This document shows, piece after piece, positions 16,419-24,229 of a stretch of 64,000 bases of DNA. The position numbers and the translations under genes were made by a program. This DNA comes from Mycobacterium nebraskense. Its GTDB lineage: Bacteria; Actinomycetota; Actinomycetes; Mycobacteriales; Mycobacteriaceae. The stretch is taken from the NCBI RefSeq assembly GCF_002102255.1, contig NZ_LQPH01000173.1, positions 186,001 to 250,000 on the forward strand, in the 5' to 3' direction. Below the pieces are notes generated by a model. That model saw only the letters and a program-made list of their open reading frames with translations. It was not told the origin of the DNA and did no database searches. The stretch's first letter is position 1; each line of letters opens with the position of its first letter.

Positions 16419-17285
16419 ATGCCTGACCTGACACGCCGGGCGGTGCTGCGGATGGGAGCCAGCACCGGCCTGGGAGCCGCTGGCGTGTTCGCCCTAAGCG
16501 CCCTGCTCGATCCGGTCAGACCGCTAGCCGCGACACTGCCGCAAGCTCCGGCGCCGTTCGAGCCGTCGGCGGCGAGCAGCAACCTGCCGACCAAGCTGAC
16601 CGGTTCGTTCGTCTCCGCCGCCCGCGGGGGCGTGAAGACGAATTACGTGATCGCGTTGCCGCCGGGCCAAACCGGGATGCTGCGTCCGGTGATCGCCCTG
16701 CACGGCAAGGACGGCGACGCGAACATGATGCTCGACTGCGGTGTCGAGAAGGGCCTCGCCCAACTGGTCAAGGAGGGCAAGCCGCCGTTCGCTGTGGTGG
16801 GCGTCGACGGCGGCAGCGATTCCTACTGGCACAAACGGGCCGACGGCACCGACTCCGGCGCGATGGTGCTCGAAGAGCTGTTGCCGATGCTCTCGACGAT
16901 GGGTTTCGACACCTCCCGGGTGGGCCTCATGGGGTGGTCGATGGGTGGATACGGGGCGCTGCACCTGGGCGCCAAGCTCGGGCCGGCGCGGACCGCGGGG
17001 ATCTGCGCCATCAGCCCGGCGTTGTACGACTCGTTCGCCGAAAGCGCTCCCAAGGCCTTCGACAGCTACGACGACTGGACGCAGAACAGCGTGATGGGCG
17101 TGCCGGCGTTGTCGCAGATTCCGCTGCGCGTGGATTGCGGCACCTTCGACCGGTTCTATTTCGCCACCCGGCAATTCGTTAATCAGCTGAAAACGCCGCC
17201 GGCGGGCAGCTTCTCGATCGGCGGCCACGACATCGGCTACTGGCGGGCACAGTTGCCCGGCGAACTTGCCTGGATGGCGTCCTAG
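16419..17285 (+). CDS. Tat-exported alpha/beta-hydrolase (esterase, Rv0519c-like)
   Basis: A 288-aa protein from ATG 16419. LTRRAVLRMGASTGLGAAG is a twin-arginine signal followed by a hydrophobic stretch, predicting export of a folded enzyme. The body is an esterase-D-like hydrolase. VIALHGKDGDAN is the oxyanion region, GLMGWSMGGYGAL holds the nucleophile Ser, and GGHDIGYWR near the end holds the catalytic His. It starts a rightward run with the acyltransferase gene 9 bp downstream, suggesting turnover of acylated envelope molecules. The substrate is unknown. Confidence 0.85.
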   Translation: MPDLTRRAVLRMGASTGLGAAGVFALSALLDPVRPLAATLPQAPAPFEPSAASSNLPTKLTGSFVSAARGGVKTNYVIALPPGQTGMLRPVIALHGKDGDANMMLDCGVEKGLAQLVKEGKPPFAVVGVDGGSDSYWHKRADGTDSGAMVLEELLPMLSTMGFDTSRVGLMGWSMGGYGALHLGAKLGPARTAGICAISPALYDSFAESAPKAFDSYDDWTQNSVMGVPALSQIPLRVDCGTFDRFYFATRQFVNQLKTPPAGSFSIGGHDIGYWRAQLPGELAWMAS

Positions 17286-17294
17286 CGGAGACCG

Positions 17295-19454
17295 ATGACC
17301 GTCCGGCCGAACCAACTCCCCACCCGCCAAGTGGAGCGGGCGGTGAAGCGGACCGGATTTCGCCCCGACATCGAGGGCTTGCGGGCCGTCGCGGTCATCG
17401 CGGTCGTGCTCTACCACGCGGGCATCCCGGGTGTCACCGGCGGCTACATCGGGGTGGACGTGTTCTTCGTCATCTCCGGCTTCCTCATCACCGGGCTGCT
17501 GTTCCGCGAAGTGAGCTCCACGAATACCGTTGCGCTGGGCCGCTTTTACGGGGCGCGCGCCCGTCGCCTGCTGCCGGCCGCCGCCGTCGTCGGCGTCATC
17601 ACCGCGATCGGTGCGGCCGTCGTGCTGCCGCCGCTGCAGGCGCGAAGCGTGTTCCTCGACGGCATCGCCAGCGCCCTCTATGTCGGCAACTACCGGTTCG
17701 CCACGCAGGGCACCGACTACCTGGCCCCGCACCTGGCGTCACCGTTCCAGCACTACTGGTCACTCGGCGTGGAGGAGCAGTTCTATCTGGTGTGGCCGGT
17801 GCTGATCATCGGAACGGCCTGGCTGGTCCGGCGCATCCCACCGCTGCGGGGCGCCGCGGCGCGGCCGACACCGTATGCGGTGGCCCTGGGATTGGTAGGG
17901 GCGGTGTCGCTGACCGCGGCGGTGCTGTGGACCCGGACGGCGCCGCCCTGGGCGTTCTTCTCCCTGCCGACCCGCGCCTGGGAGCTGGCCGCCGGCGGAC
18001 TGCTGGCCCTGTCGATCCAGCACTGGCGTCACCTGTCGCTGCTGACCGCATCGATCGCCGGGTGGGGCGGTCTGGCGCTGATCCTGCTGACCTGTACGCA
18101 ATTGGACGCCGGGACCCCCTACCCCGGCACCGCGGCACTGATGCCCGTGCTGGGCACCGCGCTCGTCATCGGCGGCGGCAGCGTCACGCGCGGCCTGGGG
18201 GCCGGCCGACTGCTGTGCCGGCCGGCGATGCGCGCGATCGGCCGGATCTCCTATTCCTGGTACCTGTGGCACTGGCCGGTGCTGCTGCTCATGCCGGCGC
18301 TGCTCGGTGAGCCGGCCGGCCTGCCGGCCAGGCTGACCGCGACGGCCGTCTCCGCGGGGCTCGCCATCATCACCCTGCATCTGGTCGAGAACCCCGGCCG
18401 GTTCGCCGCCGCCCTGCGCCGGTCGGCGAAGGCCAGCCTGGCCCTCGCCGGCGCCGCCAGCGCGGCCGCGGCCTGCGCCTGCATGCTGCTGCTGAACGTC
18501 GTGCCGGTGCCGGCCGGTCATGGGGCGGCCGCCCCGCGGGCCAACATCCTCGCGGTACCGCCAAGCACCGTCCCGACCGTCAGCGCGCAAGAGGCGGCGG
18601 TTCGTCAGGCCTTCGCTCAGGTGCGCGCCGCCGTCGCCGCGTCGGCGAACCTGAAAGCCGTTCCCGCCAATCTGGATCCCCCGCTTGCCAAAGCGCCTGC
18701 CGACAAGGCCGCCGTCTTCGTCAACGGGTGCGTGCGCTCCTGGCGCGAGGTCGGGCAAAATGAGTGCGCCACAGGCGATCTCGCCTCGACGACGACCGTC
18801 GCCCTGATCGGCGACTCGCACGCCGCCATGTGGGACCCGGCCTTCCAGCAGGTCGCCGAACAACGGCACTGGCGGTTGGAGACGCTGGCGAAAGTGACCT
18901 GCCCGCTGCAGGATCTGCGCATCGTGAGCCCATACCTGGGCCGCGAGTACACCGAGTGCGAACAATGGCGCAGCCAGATCATGGGACGCGTGGCCGCCGA
19001 ACACCCGCGCCTGGTCGTCGTGGACATGAGCCGGCGCTACGGCGCGGACTTCAGCTTCACCTCCTACGACCCGGCGTGGATCGACACCTTGGGCCGCACC
19101 GTGGCGCAGTTGCGCAGCACCGGTGCGGCGGTGCTGATTCTGGGCCCCGCCCCGGATCCCCATTCCTCCCTGCCCACCTGCCTTTCCGCCCACCTCGACG
19201 ACGCAGCCGCCTGCGCACCGCCGCGGTCCGCCGCGGTCAACGACGACGGCATCGCCGCCGAGCAGGCGGCAACTGCGGCGGGCGGCGGCCAATACGCGGA
19301 TCTCACCGACCTGTTCTGCACCCCCGACCGGTGCCCGATGATCGTCGGCAACACTCTGGTGTTCCGCGACGACAACCACGTGACGACCGAGTACGCGCAG
19401 TTGCTGGCGCCGGTGATGGGCGCGCTGGCAGACCGCGCCCTGGCGGGTGGGTGA
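17295..19454 (+). CDS. Acyltransferase-3/SGNH fusion protein (OafA-like)
   Basis: A 719-aa two-domain protein. Residues about 15-400 are an acyltransferase-3 membrane domain: FRPDIEGLRAVAVIAVVLYH with its catalytic His, GVDVFFVISGFLI, and FQHYWSLGVEEQFYLVWP. Residues about 480-715 are an extracytoplasmic SGNH domain with VALIGDSHAAMW as block I and FRDDNHVTTEY as the Asp-His block. Such fusions O-acylate polysaccharides or glycolipids at the surface; the membrane part relays the acyl group and the SGNH part transfers it. ATG 17295 follows GCGGAG. Several mycobacterial paralogues exist, so the target cannot be named. Confidence 0.92.
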   Translation: MTVRPNQLPTRQVERAVKRTGFRPDIEGLRAVAVIAVVLYHAGIPGVTGGYIGVDVFFVISGFLITGLLFREVSSTNTVALGRFYGARARRLLPAAAVVGVITAIGAAVVLPPLQARSVFLDGIASALYVGNYRFATQGTDYLAPHLASPFQHYWSLGVEEQFYLVWPVLIIGTAWLVRRIPPLRGAAARPTPYAVALGLVGAVSLTAAVLWTRTAPPWAFFSLPTRAWELAAGGLLALSIQHWRHLSLLTASIAGWGGLALILLTCTQLDAGTPYPGTAALMPVLGTALVIGGGSVTRGLGAGRLLCRPAMRAIGRISYSWYLWHWPVLLLMPALLGEPAGLPARLTATAVSAGLAIITLHLVENPGRFAAALRRSAKASLALAGAASAAAACACMLLLNVVPVPAGHGAAAPRANILAVPPSTVPTVSAQEAAVRQAFAQVRAAVAASANLKAVPANLDPPLAKAPADKAAVFVNGCVRSWREVGQNECATGDLASTTTVALIGDSHAAMWDPAFQQVAEQRHWRLETLAKVTCPLQDLRIVSPYLGREYTECEQWRSQIMGRVAAEHPRLVVVDMSRRYGADFSFTSYDPAWIDTLGRTVAQLRSTGAAVLILGPAPDPHSSLPTCLSAHLDDAAACAPPRSAAVNDDGIAAEQAATAAGGGQYADLTDLFCTPDRCPMIVGNTLVFRDDNHVTTEYAQLLAPVMGALADRALAGG

Positions 19455-19519
19455 GCGGCAATGAACTTCTGGTGGCCGACGAACGTCATATCAGAGAAGG
19501 GTTTTGGGAGGTCCCGGGG

Positions 19520-19636
19520 ATGACTCAGCTACTGCTGGTCTGCATTGCGGCCGCGGCTCCGATCGCCGGGTTCGGCTTGCTGAACTTGCAAGCCCGCCTG
19601 GAGCGATGGGACTACGAGCGGCACGCCGAAGACTGA
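19520..19636 (+). CDS. Small membrane protein, 38 aa
   Basis: Starts at ATG 19520 with GGGAGG at 19506-19511, an excellent ribosome-binding site at 8-nt spacing. A single hydrophobic helix covers residues 4-21 (LLLVCIAAAAPIAGFGLL). A short charged tail follows (QARLERWDYERHAED). I recall very similar unnamed peptides in other mycobacteria beside acyltransferase genes, but cannot verify this here. It follows the acyltransferase-SGNH gene by 65 bp and is convergent with the SGNH hydrolase gene, 18 bp apart. It may be a membrane accessory of the acylation machinery (inference). Confidence 0.7.
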   Translation: MTQLLLVCIAAAAPIAGFGLLNLQARLERWDYERHAED

Positions 19637-19654
19637 ACCGCCCGAGCGAATTAC

Positions 19655-20341
19655 TCAGGTCGACAGCTGCGTGCGGATCAGCGGCGCGATCTTGTCCGCC
19701 ATGTATTGATGCCCCGCGTCGTTCGGGTGCACGCCGTCCGCGCCGATCAGGTCGGGCCTGCCGACGAACCAGCGTTCAGCGATCGGGTCGACCCACGTTG
19801 CCCCCACGGACCCGGCCGCCGCGCCCAGAACGTCGCGAACCTGCAGCATCGGTAGGGGCACATCGGCGGTCGGCCAGGGCGGCCCAATCACCAGGAACCG
19901 TGCGGCCGGCGCCAGACGACGGGCCAAATCGAATGTGCTGCGGGCCTTTTGAGCGACCACACCCGGATCGATGGTCTCGTCGTTTCGGGAGCCGAAGAAC
20001 ACCACCAGCACGTCGTCGCCCTGCACAGCCCTGGCGGTCAGATCCTCGAAGACGCTGCCATGGTCGCCCGGCATGCCATAGCCGGCCCTGCCCTCGGCCG
20101 CGACGTCGGCCGAGATCCGTTCGCCCCGCGCGGCGAGCGCGTCCCAGGCGCGAGCGGGCCATGACCTCGGGCCCAGCCCACCCTCGCCGGTGCCGGTGGT
20201 ATATGAGTCCCCGACCACAGCCACGTGGTTCAACCGGAAATCCAGGGTCAAGGTGTCATAAGTACGCACCTGAGCCGGGTATGCGATGCCGATGCCCGCC
20301 AGAAAAGTCAGACCGATGACAAAGGTGGCCAGACGACTCAC
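19655..20341 (-). CDS. SGNH/GDSL hydrolase, exported (Rv0518-like)
   Basis: A 228-aa protein from GTG 20341, chosen because GGGGAGGTAGGA lies directly before it; longer frames open to 20389 lack this. One N-terminal signal or anchor helix (LATFVIGLTFLAGIGIA) is followed by the SGNH core. The core contains VAVVGDSYTTGTG (block I nucleophile), FFGSRNDE (block III, with Asn) and GADGVHPNDAGH (Asp-His pair). It probably deacylates or transfers acyl groups on a surface glycan or lipid. It lies between two acyltransferase genes. 89 bp separate it from the upstream acyltransferase stop on the same strand. Confidence 0.88.
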   Translation of the reverse strand: MSRLATFVIGLTFLAGIGIAYPAQVRTYDTLTLDFRLNHVAVVGDSYTTGTGEGGLGPRSWPARAWDALAARGERISADVAAEGRAGYGMPGDHGSVFEDLTARAVQGDDVLVVFFGSRNDETIDPGVVAQKARSTFDLARRLAPAARFLVIGPPWPTADVPLPMLQVRDVLGAAAGSVGATWVDPIAERWFVGRPDLIGADGVHPNDAGHQYMADKIAPLIRTQLST

Positions 20342-20430
20342 TCCTACCTCCCCTGTCAACGGCATCGTCATGTGCCACCGCATTTTCATCGATTATCCGC
20401 CGGGCTCGCGGCCGGGCGCTGAGGCAACCG

Positions 20431-21744
20431 TCACACGGCGCGGGCCGAAACCGCTTCCAGCGAGCGGTCGATCGGATGGACCTTGCCGCTCGGCGCCTCT
20501 TCGGGCCCGCTTCTCGCGGTCACGGCTTTGACGTCGACCATCCTGCGCATCCAGCGGCGGGCGGGTTCTTCGACGAAGTGATACATCACGATCGAGATAA
20601 TCACGGCGATCGCGAGCAGGCCAATGACGTTCCATTTCCACGGATTGTCCTGCGGCCGCAGCTCGAACTGCTCGACGGACCATCCCCACGCGGTGTGCAC
20701 CAGCTCGTGAACCATGTACAGGCAGAACGAGATCTGGCCGCCGTACACCATCCACCGGGTTGACAGCGCCCTCGGCAGGCTGCCGACGCCGATGGCCAGC
20801 GTGATCACCAGCGGAATGAACAGGATGTCGACCACCCCGCCGCTGTCGTTCTCCACGACACCGGAGATCGGGTGCGCGTCGAACCAGTAGAGGACGGCGA
20901 CCATGGCGCCCAGGAGCAGCAGGGACACGTAGCCCGCGACGCGGCGACCGCGATCGGTCAGCCGCAGCCTGCGCACGGCGGCGCAGGCCAGCGCGCCGGC
21001 GACGAACTGCGTGACGATCCGCGGCAACCAGCTCCACGGCGTGTAGAAGTGGCCACTGGCCAGCAACATGACCACGGGCGGCAACGCGGCCGCGAACGCC
21101 AGCACCATCAGGCTCCGCGCCCGCGTCGCCTGCTTCATGCGCAGAATCACCAGCACCAGAAAGCCGAAGATCAGGTAGGCCAGCCATTCCGCACTGATCG
21201 ACCAGGCCGGCCCGTCCCAACTCGAGTCATCAAAGAACGGCACGAACCACAGCTGCACCAGCAGAATCTGGCGCACATAGCTGATCGCGGTGAGCTGACC
21301 GGCGTCGGGCGACGGCACGTGGCCGACGTGCAGGGTGAAGATCACCCAGAGGGCGGCGAGGTGCAGGGTGACCAGGTACACCGGCCACACCCTGGCCAGC
21401 CGCAGCCACAGGAAGTGCAGGGTCGCGCGCGCCGACCAGGACCGGCCCATCCGGTCGAGGTAGTTCCAGGTCAGGACGAATCCGCTGAGGATGAAGAAGA
21501 GGTCGACGCCTTGGGCCCCGCAGTTGAGCACCGGCGCAAGGGCGTCGCGGAAATCGGGCCCCACGTCGCCCAGCATCGGCCGGAAGTGAAACAGCACGAC
21601 CCACAGAGCGGCGACGATGCGGAGTCCCGTCAGGGCTTTGATCTCTCCCCTGATCTCTGCGCCGCGCACGATGCTCTTTCCGCCTGGACTCTGCTGTTCC
21701 GTTCGCCTTATCGCTCGGCTGACCGGGCGACCACGCGATGTCAC
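20431..21744 (-). CDS. Membrane acyltransferase-3 family protein (Rv0517-like)
   Basis: A 437-aa protein with about ten hydrophobic helices. IKALTGLRIVAALWVVLFHF holds the catalytic His-type motif of the family, and GVDLFFILSGFVLTWNY follows. WSISAEWLAYLIFGFL is the WSLxxEw equivalent. The last part is a charged cytoplasmic tail without an SGNH domain. Start at GTG 21744 gives the length I recall for Rv0517; GTG 21669, behind GGAAAGAG, is an alternative with a better ribosome-binding site. It acylates an unknown extracytoplasmic acceptor and may work with the SGNH hydrolase gene immediately downstream. Confidence 0.9.
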   Translation of the reverse strand: MTSRGRPVSRAIRRTEQQSPGGKSIVRGAEIRGEIKALTGLRIVAALWVVLFHFRPMLGDVGPDFRDALAPVLNCGAQGVDLFFILSGFVLTWNYLDRMGRSWSARATLHFLWLRLARVWPVYLVTLHLAALWVIFTLHVGHVPSPDAGQLTAISYVRQILLVQLWFVPFFDDSSWDGPAWSISAEWLAYLIFGFLVLVILRMKQATRARSLMVLAFAAALPPVVMLLASGHFYTPWSWLPRIVTQFVAGALACAAVRRLRLTDRGRRVAGYVSLLLLGAMVAVLYWFDAHPISGVVENDSGGVVDILFIPLVITLAIGVGSLPRALSTRWMVYGGQISFCLYMVHELVHTAWGWSVEQFELRPQDNPWKWNVIGLLAIAVIISIVMYHFVEEPARRWMRRMVDVKAVTARSGPEEAPSGKVHPIDRSLEAVSARAV

Positions 21745-21990
21745 AAGCCCCCGCCTCGCAACCGGTAGCCTTGGCAGCCTAGCAGCGCAACGGCCCCGAC
21801 GCGCGGACGGTGGTGGTGTGGCATGCCGTATTTCGCCGAAAATGGGCGCCGGCGGGGCTTTGCTCGGATACCGCGAAAATCGCGGTGAGAATTGCTTCTT
21901 AGCGAAACGTTAGGTGCCGCTTTCACCCTCCTTAAGCTTGCGGTTTAGCGTCAAAGGCATAGCGAACGCCACGGAGAGCGAGGGGTGTTC

Positions 21991-22428
21991 ATGACGATCG
22001 CCGACGTTCTGACGCGGGAGCAAAACGGCATCTTTCACTGCGGCGGCGCTTGGGTGCGGGCCCACCGTCGGCAGCTGGCCACCGTGGTGACGATTCGGGG
22101 TGAAATCGACGCCTTCAATGCCCACCAAGTGGGCGACCACATTCGGCGTTTCATCCTCGGTGAAGACCGTGTGGTGCTCGACATGGGCGATGTGAGCCAA
22201 TTTTCTGCGGCGGGTATTTCGCTCTTGGAGACCTTCGATGAGGACTGCCGCGCCGAAGGGGTGCAGTGGACCTTGGTCGCGGGCCCGGCGGTCACCGAAT
22301 TGCTGGGTGACTGCGGTGACGGGACCGATTTTTCGAGCACCTGCTCGCTGCCCCAGGCGCTGCACGAGGTGGCCGACGCCGTCGCCAGGCGTCGTCGTCT
22401 GGTACTGCCGCTGGTCAGGACGTCGTAG
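21991..22428 (+). CDS. oprA: Anti-sigma factor antagonist with STAS domain (Rv0516c-like)
   Basis: A 145-aa STAS-domain protein. TVVTIRGEIDAFNAHQVGDH opens the fold, and VVLDMGDVSQFSAAGISLLE contains the serine/glycine loop where SpoIIAA-type proteins are phosphorylated. ATG 21991 follows GCGAGGGG; a GTG two codons earlier is possible. The M. tuberculosis equivalent, OprA, is a PknD substrate in osmosensing that modulates an anti-sigma partner (established for that species). A 246-bp divergent region separates it from the acyltransferase. Its end overlaps the convergent Rv0514-like gene by 14 bp. Confidence 0.88.
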   Translation: MTIADVLTREQNGIFHCGGAWVRAHRRQLATVVTIRGEIDAFNAHQVGDHIRRFILGEDRVVLDMGDVSQFSAAGISLLETFDEDCRAEGVQWTLVAGPAVTELLGDCGDGTDFSSTCSLPQALHEVADAVARRRRLVLPLVRTS

Positions 22429-22678
22429 AACGCCGCTCGCGGCGCTGTCTGGCGGTTCCGACCACCGCCAGCACCCCTGCACTGGTCAGCAGCAGCAGGG
22501 TCAGCAACAGCAGCTGAGGGTCATACACCATTGACGTGGTGAACGGCTGCCCGTCCGCGACGGGCGCCACCGTCACCGGGTGATGCGAACGCGACCAGCT
22601 CACTCCCGCGCCGACAAGCGCCGCGCAGGCCAGGCCAAGTTCGACCAGGGCCCTGGTGCTCCACTGTCGGGCGCTCAC
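22415..22678 (-). CDS. Small two-helix membrane protein (Rv0514-like)
   Basis: An 87-aa protein from GTG 22678, which overlaps the upstream gene's stop as GTGA. Two hydrophobic segments (LVELGLACAALVGAGV near residue 10 and LLLLTLLLLTSAGVLAVVG near residue 55) flank a short external loop. A basic tail ends the protein. No known domain is recognised. As the last gene of the hemA-hemC-hemD-hemB operon it may be co-expressed with tetrapyrrole enzymes, but nothing in the sequence assigns a role. Confidence 0.75.
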   Translation of the reverse strand: MSARQWSTRALVELGLACAALVGAGVSWSRSHHPVTVAPVADGQPFTTSMVYDPQLLLLTLLLLTSAGVLAVVGTARQRRERRSTTS

Positions 22679-23247
22679 TGTGCGGATCCGGCGTCGTCGT
22701 CACGATCGGCGTCGAAGGCATCTGAGCGGGCGGGCTCGACCCGCTCCTGCACCAGCGGGGTCAGCGCCGCGCGGAGCTGACGATGCCGGCGCGCCCAGGC
22801 CTGCACGGTGCGCTTTCCGGTGAGCTGGAGGCCGATGCCGATCCGGCCGCGGGGCACCCCGACCAATTCGCCGAGCGCCCTCGCCGACTGCCACCGGGCC
22901 AGCTCCTTCCCGGAGGCTTCGTGGTTCTCGGGTTCGGGATACACCTTGAGGATCTCGCGCACCAGGATGGTTTCGGTGCCCTGACGCAGGGCGTCTTCGG
23001 TCAGTTCGACCGAGACGTGGATCCGCGCCGCCTTGATCTGCAACCCGACGAACCCCGACACCAGGACCAGGAAGATCACCGGAATCACGAACGACACAGG
23101 GGCGCCACTCCAGAGTTCGATCAGGATCATCGCGCCCGCGGCTACCGGGCCCCATCCCACCCACCACCAGCTGGCGCCCGGTTCGTAGAACAACGGCTTC
23201 GGTTCGGCGCCCCTCGCTGTCGTCTCGGAATTCAAAGCAAGCCCCAT
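22675..23247 (-). CDS. Conserved membrane protein (Rv0513-like)
   Basis: A 190-aa protein starting at ATG 23247, one base beyond the hemB stop. After a short N-terminus come two close hydrophobic helices (ASWWWVGWGPVAAGAMILIE and VSFVIPVIFLVLVSGFVGL). A soluble C-terminal domain of about 120 residues follows, ending in an Arg-rich helix (TVQAWARRHRQLRAAL). Family function is unknown. The tight spacing places it in the hem operon. Confidence 0.82.
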   Translation of the reverse strand: MGLALNSETTARGAEPKPLFYEPGASWWWVGWGPVAAGAMILIELWSGAPVSFVIPVIFLVLVSGFVGLQIKAARIHVSVELTEDALRQGTETILVREILKVYPEPENHEASGKELARWQSARALGELVGVPRGRIGIGLQLTGKRTVQAWARRHRQLRAALTPLVQERVEPARSDAFDADRDDDAGSAQ

Positions 23248-23248
23248 C

Positions 23249-24229
23249 TCACGAAAGCCACCCGGCCGCGTCCGCGGCCCAGTAGGTCAACACGATATCG
23301 GCTCCGGCGCGGCGGATGCTGGTCAACGACTCCAGCGCAGCGACGCGCTCTTCGATCCAATTGTTCGCGGCCGCAGCGCAAATCATGGCGTACTCCCCCG
23401 AGACCTGGTAGGCGGCCACCGGCACCGGTGAGACGTCCGCCGCGGCGGCCACCACGTCGAGGTAGCTCATCGCCGGTTTGACCATGATGATGTCCGCGCC
23501 TTCGTCGAGATCCAACCGGATCTCGCGCAGCGCCTCGCGGAAGTTGCCCGAGTCCTGCTGATAGGTGCGCCGGTCCCCGGACAGGCTGGAACTGACCGCG
23601 TCGCGGAACGGGCCGTAGAACGCCGAGGCGAATTTCGCGGCGTAGGCCAAGATCACCACATCGGTGTAGCCCGCGGCGTCCAGTCCGTCGCGGATCGCGG
23701 CCACCTGGCCGTCCATCATCCCGCTCGGCCCGACCACGTGTGCGCCCGATTCAGCCTGTGCCACAGCAAGTTTCACGTATCTGGCCAGCGTGGCGTCGTT
23801 GTCCACCCGACCCCTGGCGTCCAGGACGCCGCAGTGGCCGTGGTCGGTGAATTCGTCCAGGCAGGTGTCGGCCATCAAAACCGTCGCGTCGCCGAGATCC
23901 TTGGCCAGGTCCCGCAGGGCGAGATTGAGGATGCCGTCGGGGTCGGTGCCGGCCGATCCCGTCGAGTCCTTGTCCTCGTCACGAGGCACGCCGAACAGCA
24001 TCAGCCCGCCCACCCCTGCGGTGACGGCATCGGCGGCTGCGCTGCGCAGCGAATCGCGGGTGTGCTGCACAACGCCGGGCATCGACGCGATCGGCCGTGG
24101 TTCGTCGATACCGTCAGCGACGAACATCGGCAGCACCAAATGCCTTGGCTCCAAAGACGTTTGCGCCACCAAACGACGCAACGCGGGGGTGGAGCGGAGC
24201 CGGCGCGGGCGCTGCCGCGGATAGGCCAC
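23249..24229 (-). CDS. hemB: Delta-aminolevulinic acid dehydratase (porphobilinogen synthase)
   Basis: A 326-aa enzyme condensing two 5-aminolevulinate molecules to porphobilinogen. ADTCLDEFTDHGHCGVL is the metal-site region; the cysteines and histidine suggest a zinc-type rather than magnesium-only active site. The two active-site lysines lie in AYAAKFASAFYGPFR and IIMVKPAMSYLD, the second forming the Schiff base. GTG 24229 overlaps the hemD stop as TAGTG, giving tight translational coupling. The length is normal for the family. Confidence 0.97.
   Translation of the reverse strand: MAYPRQRPRRLRSTPALRRLVAQTSLEPRHLVLPMFVADGIDEPRPIASMPGVVQHTRDSLRSAAADAVTAGVGGLMLFGVPRDEDKDSTGSAGTDPDGILNLALRDLAKDLGDATVLMADTCLDEFTDHGHCGVLDARGRVDNDATLARYVKLAVAQAESGAHVVGPSGMMDGQVAAIRDGLDAAGYTDVVILAYAAKFASAFYGPFRDAVSSSLSGDRRTYQQDSGNFREALREIRLDLDEGADIIMVKPAMSYLDVVAAAADVSPVPVAAYQVSGEYAMICAAAANNWIEERVAALESLTSIRRAGADIVLTYWAADAAGWLS

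Noticed and set aside
17760..19379. Leftward 539-codon open frame opposite the acyltransferase-SGNH gene
   Set aside because: The sense strand has both catalytic domains intact, and the antisense translation is Arg/Gly/Gln-rich without motifs.
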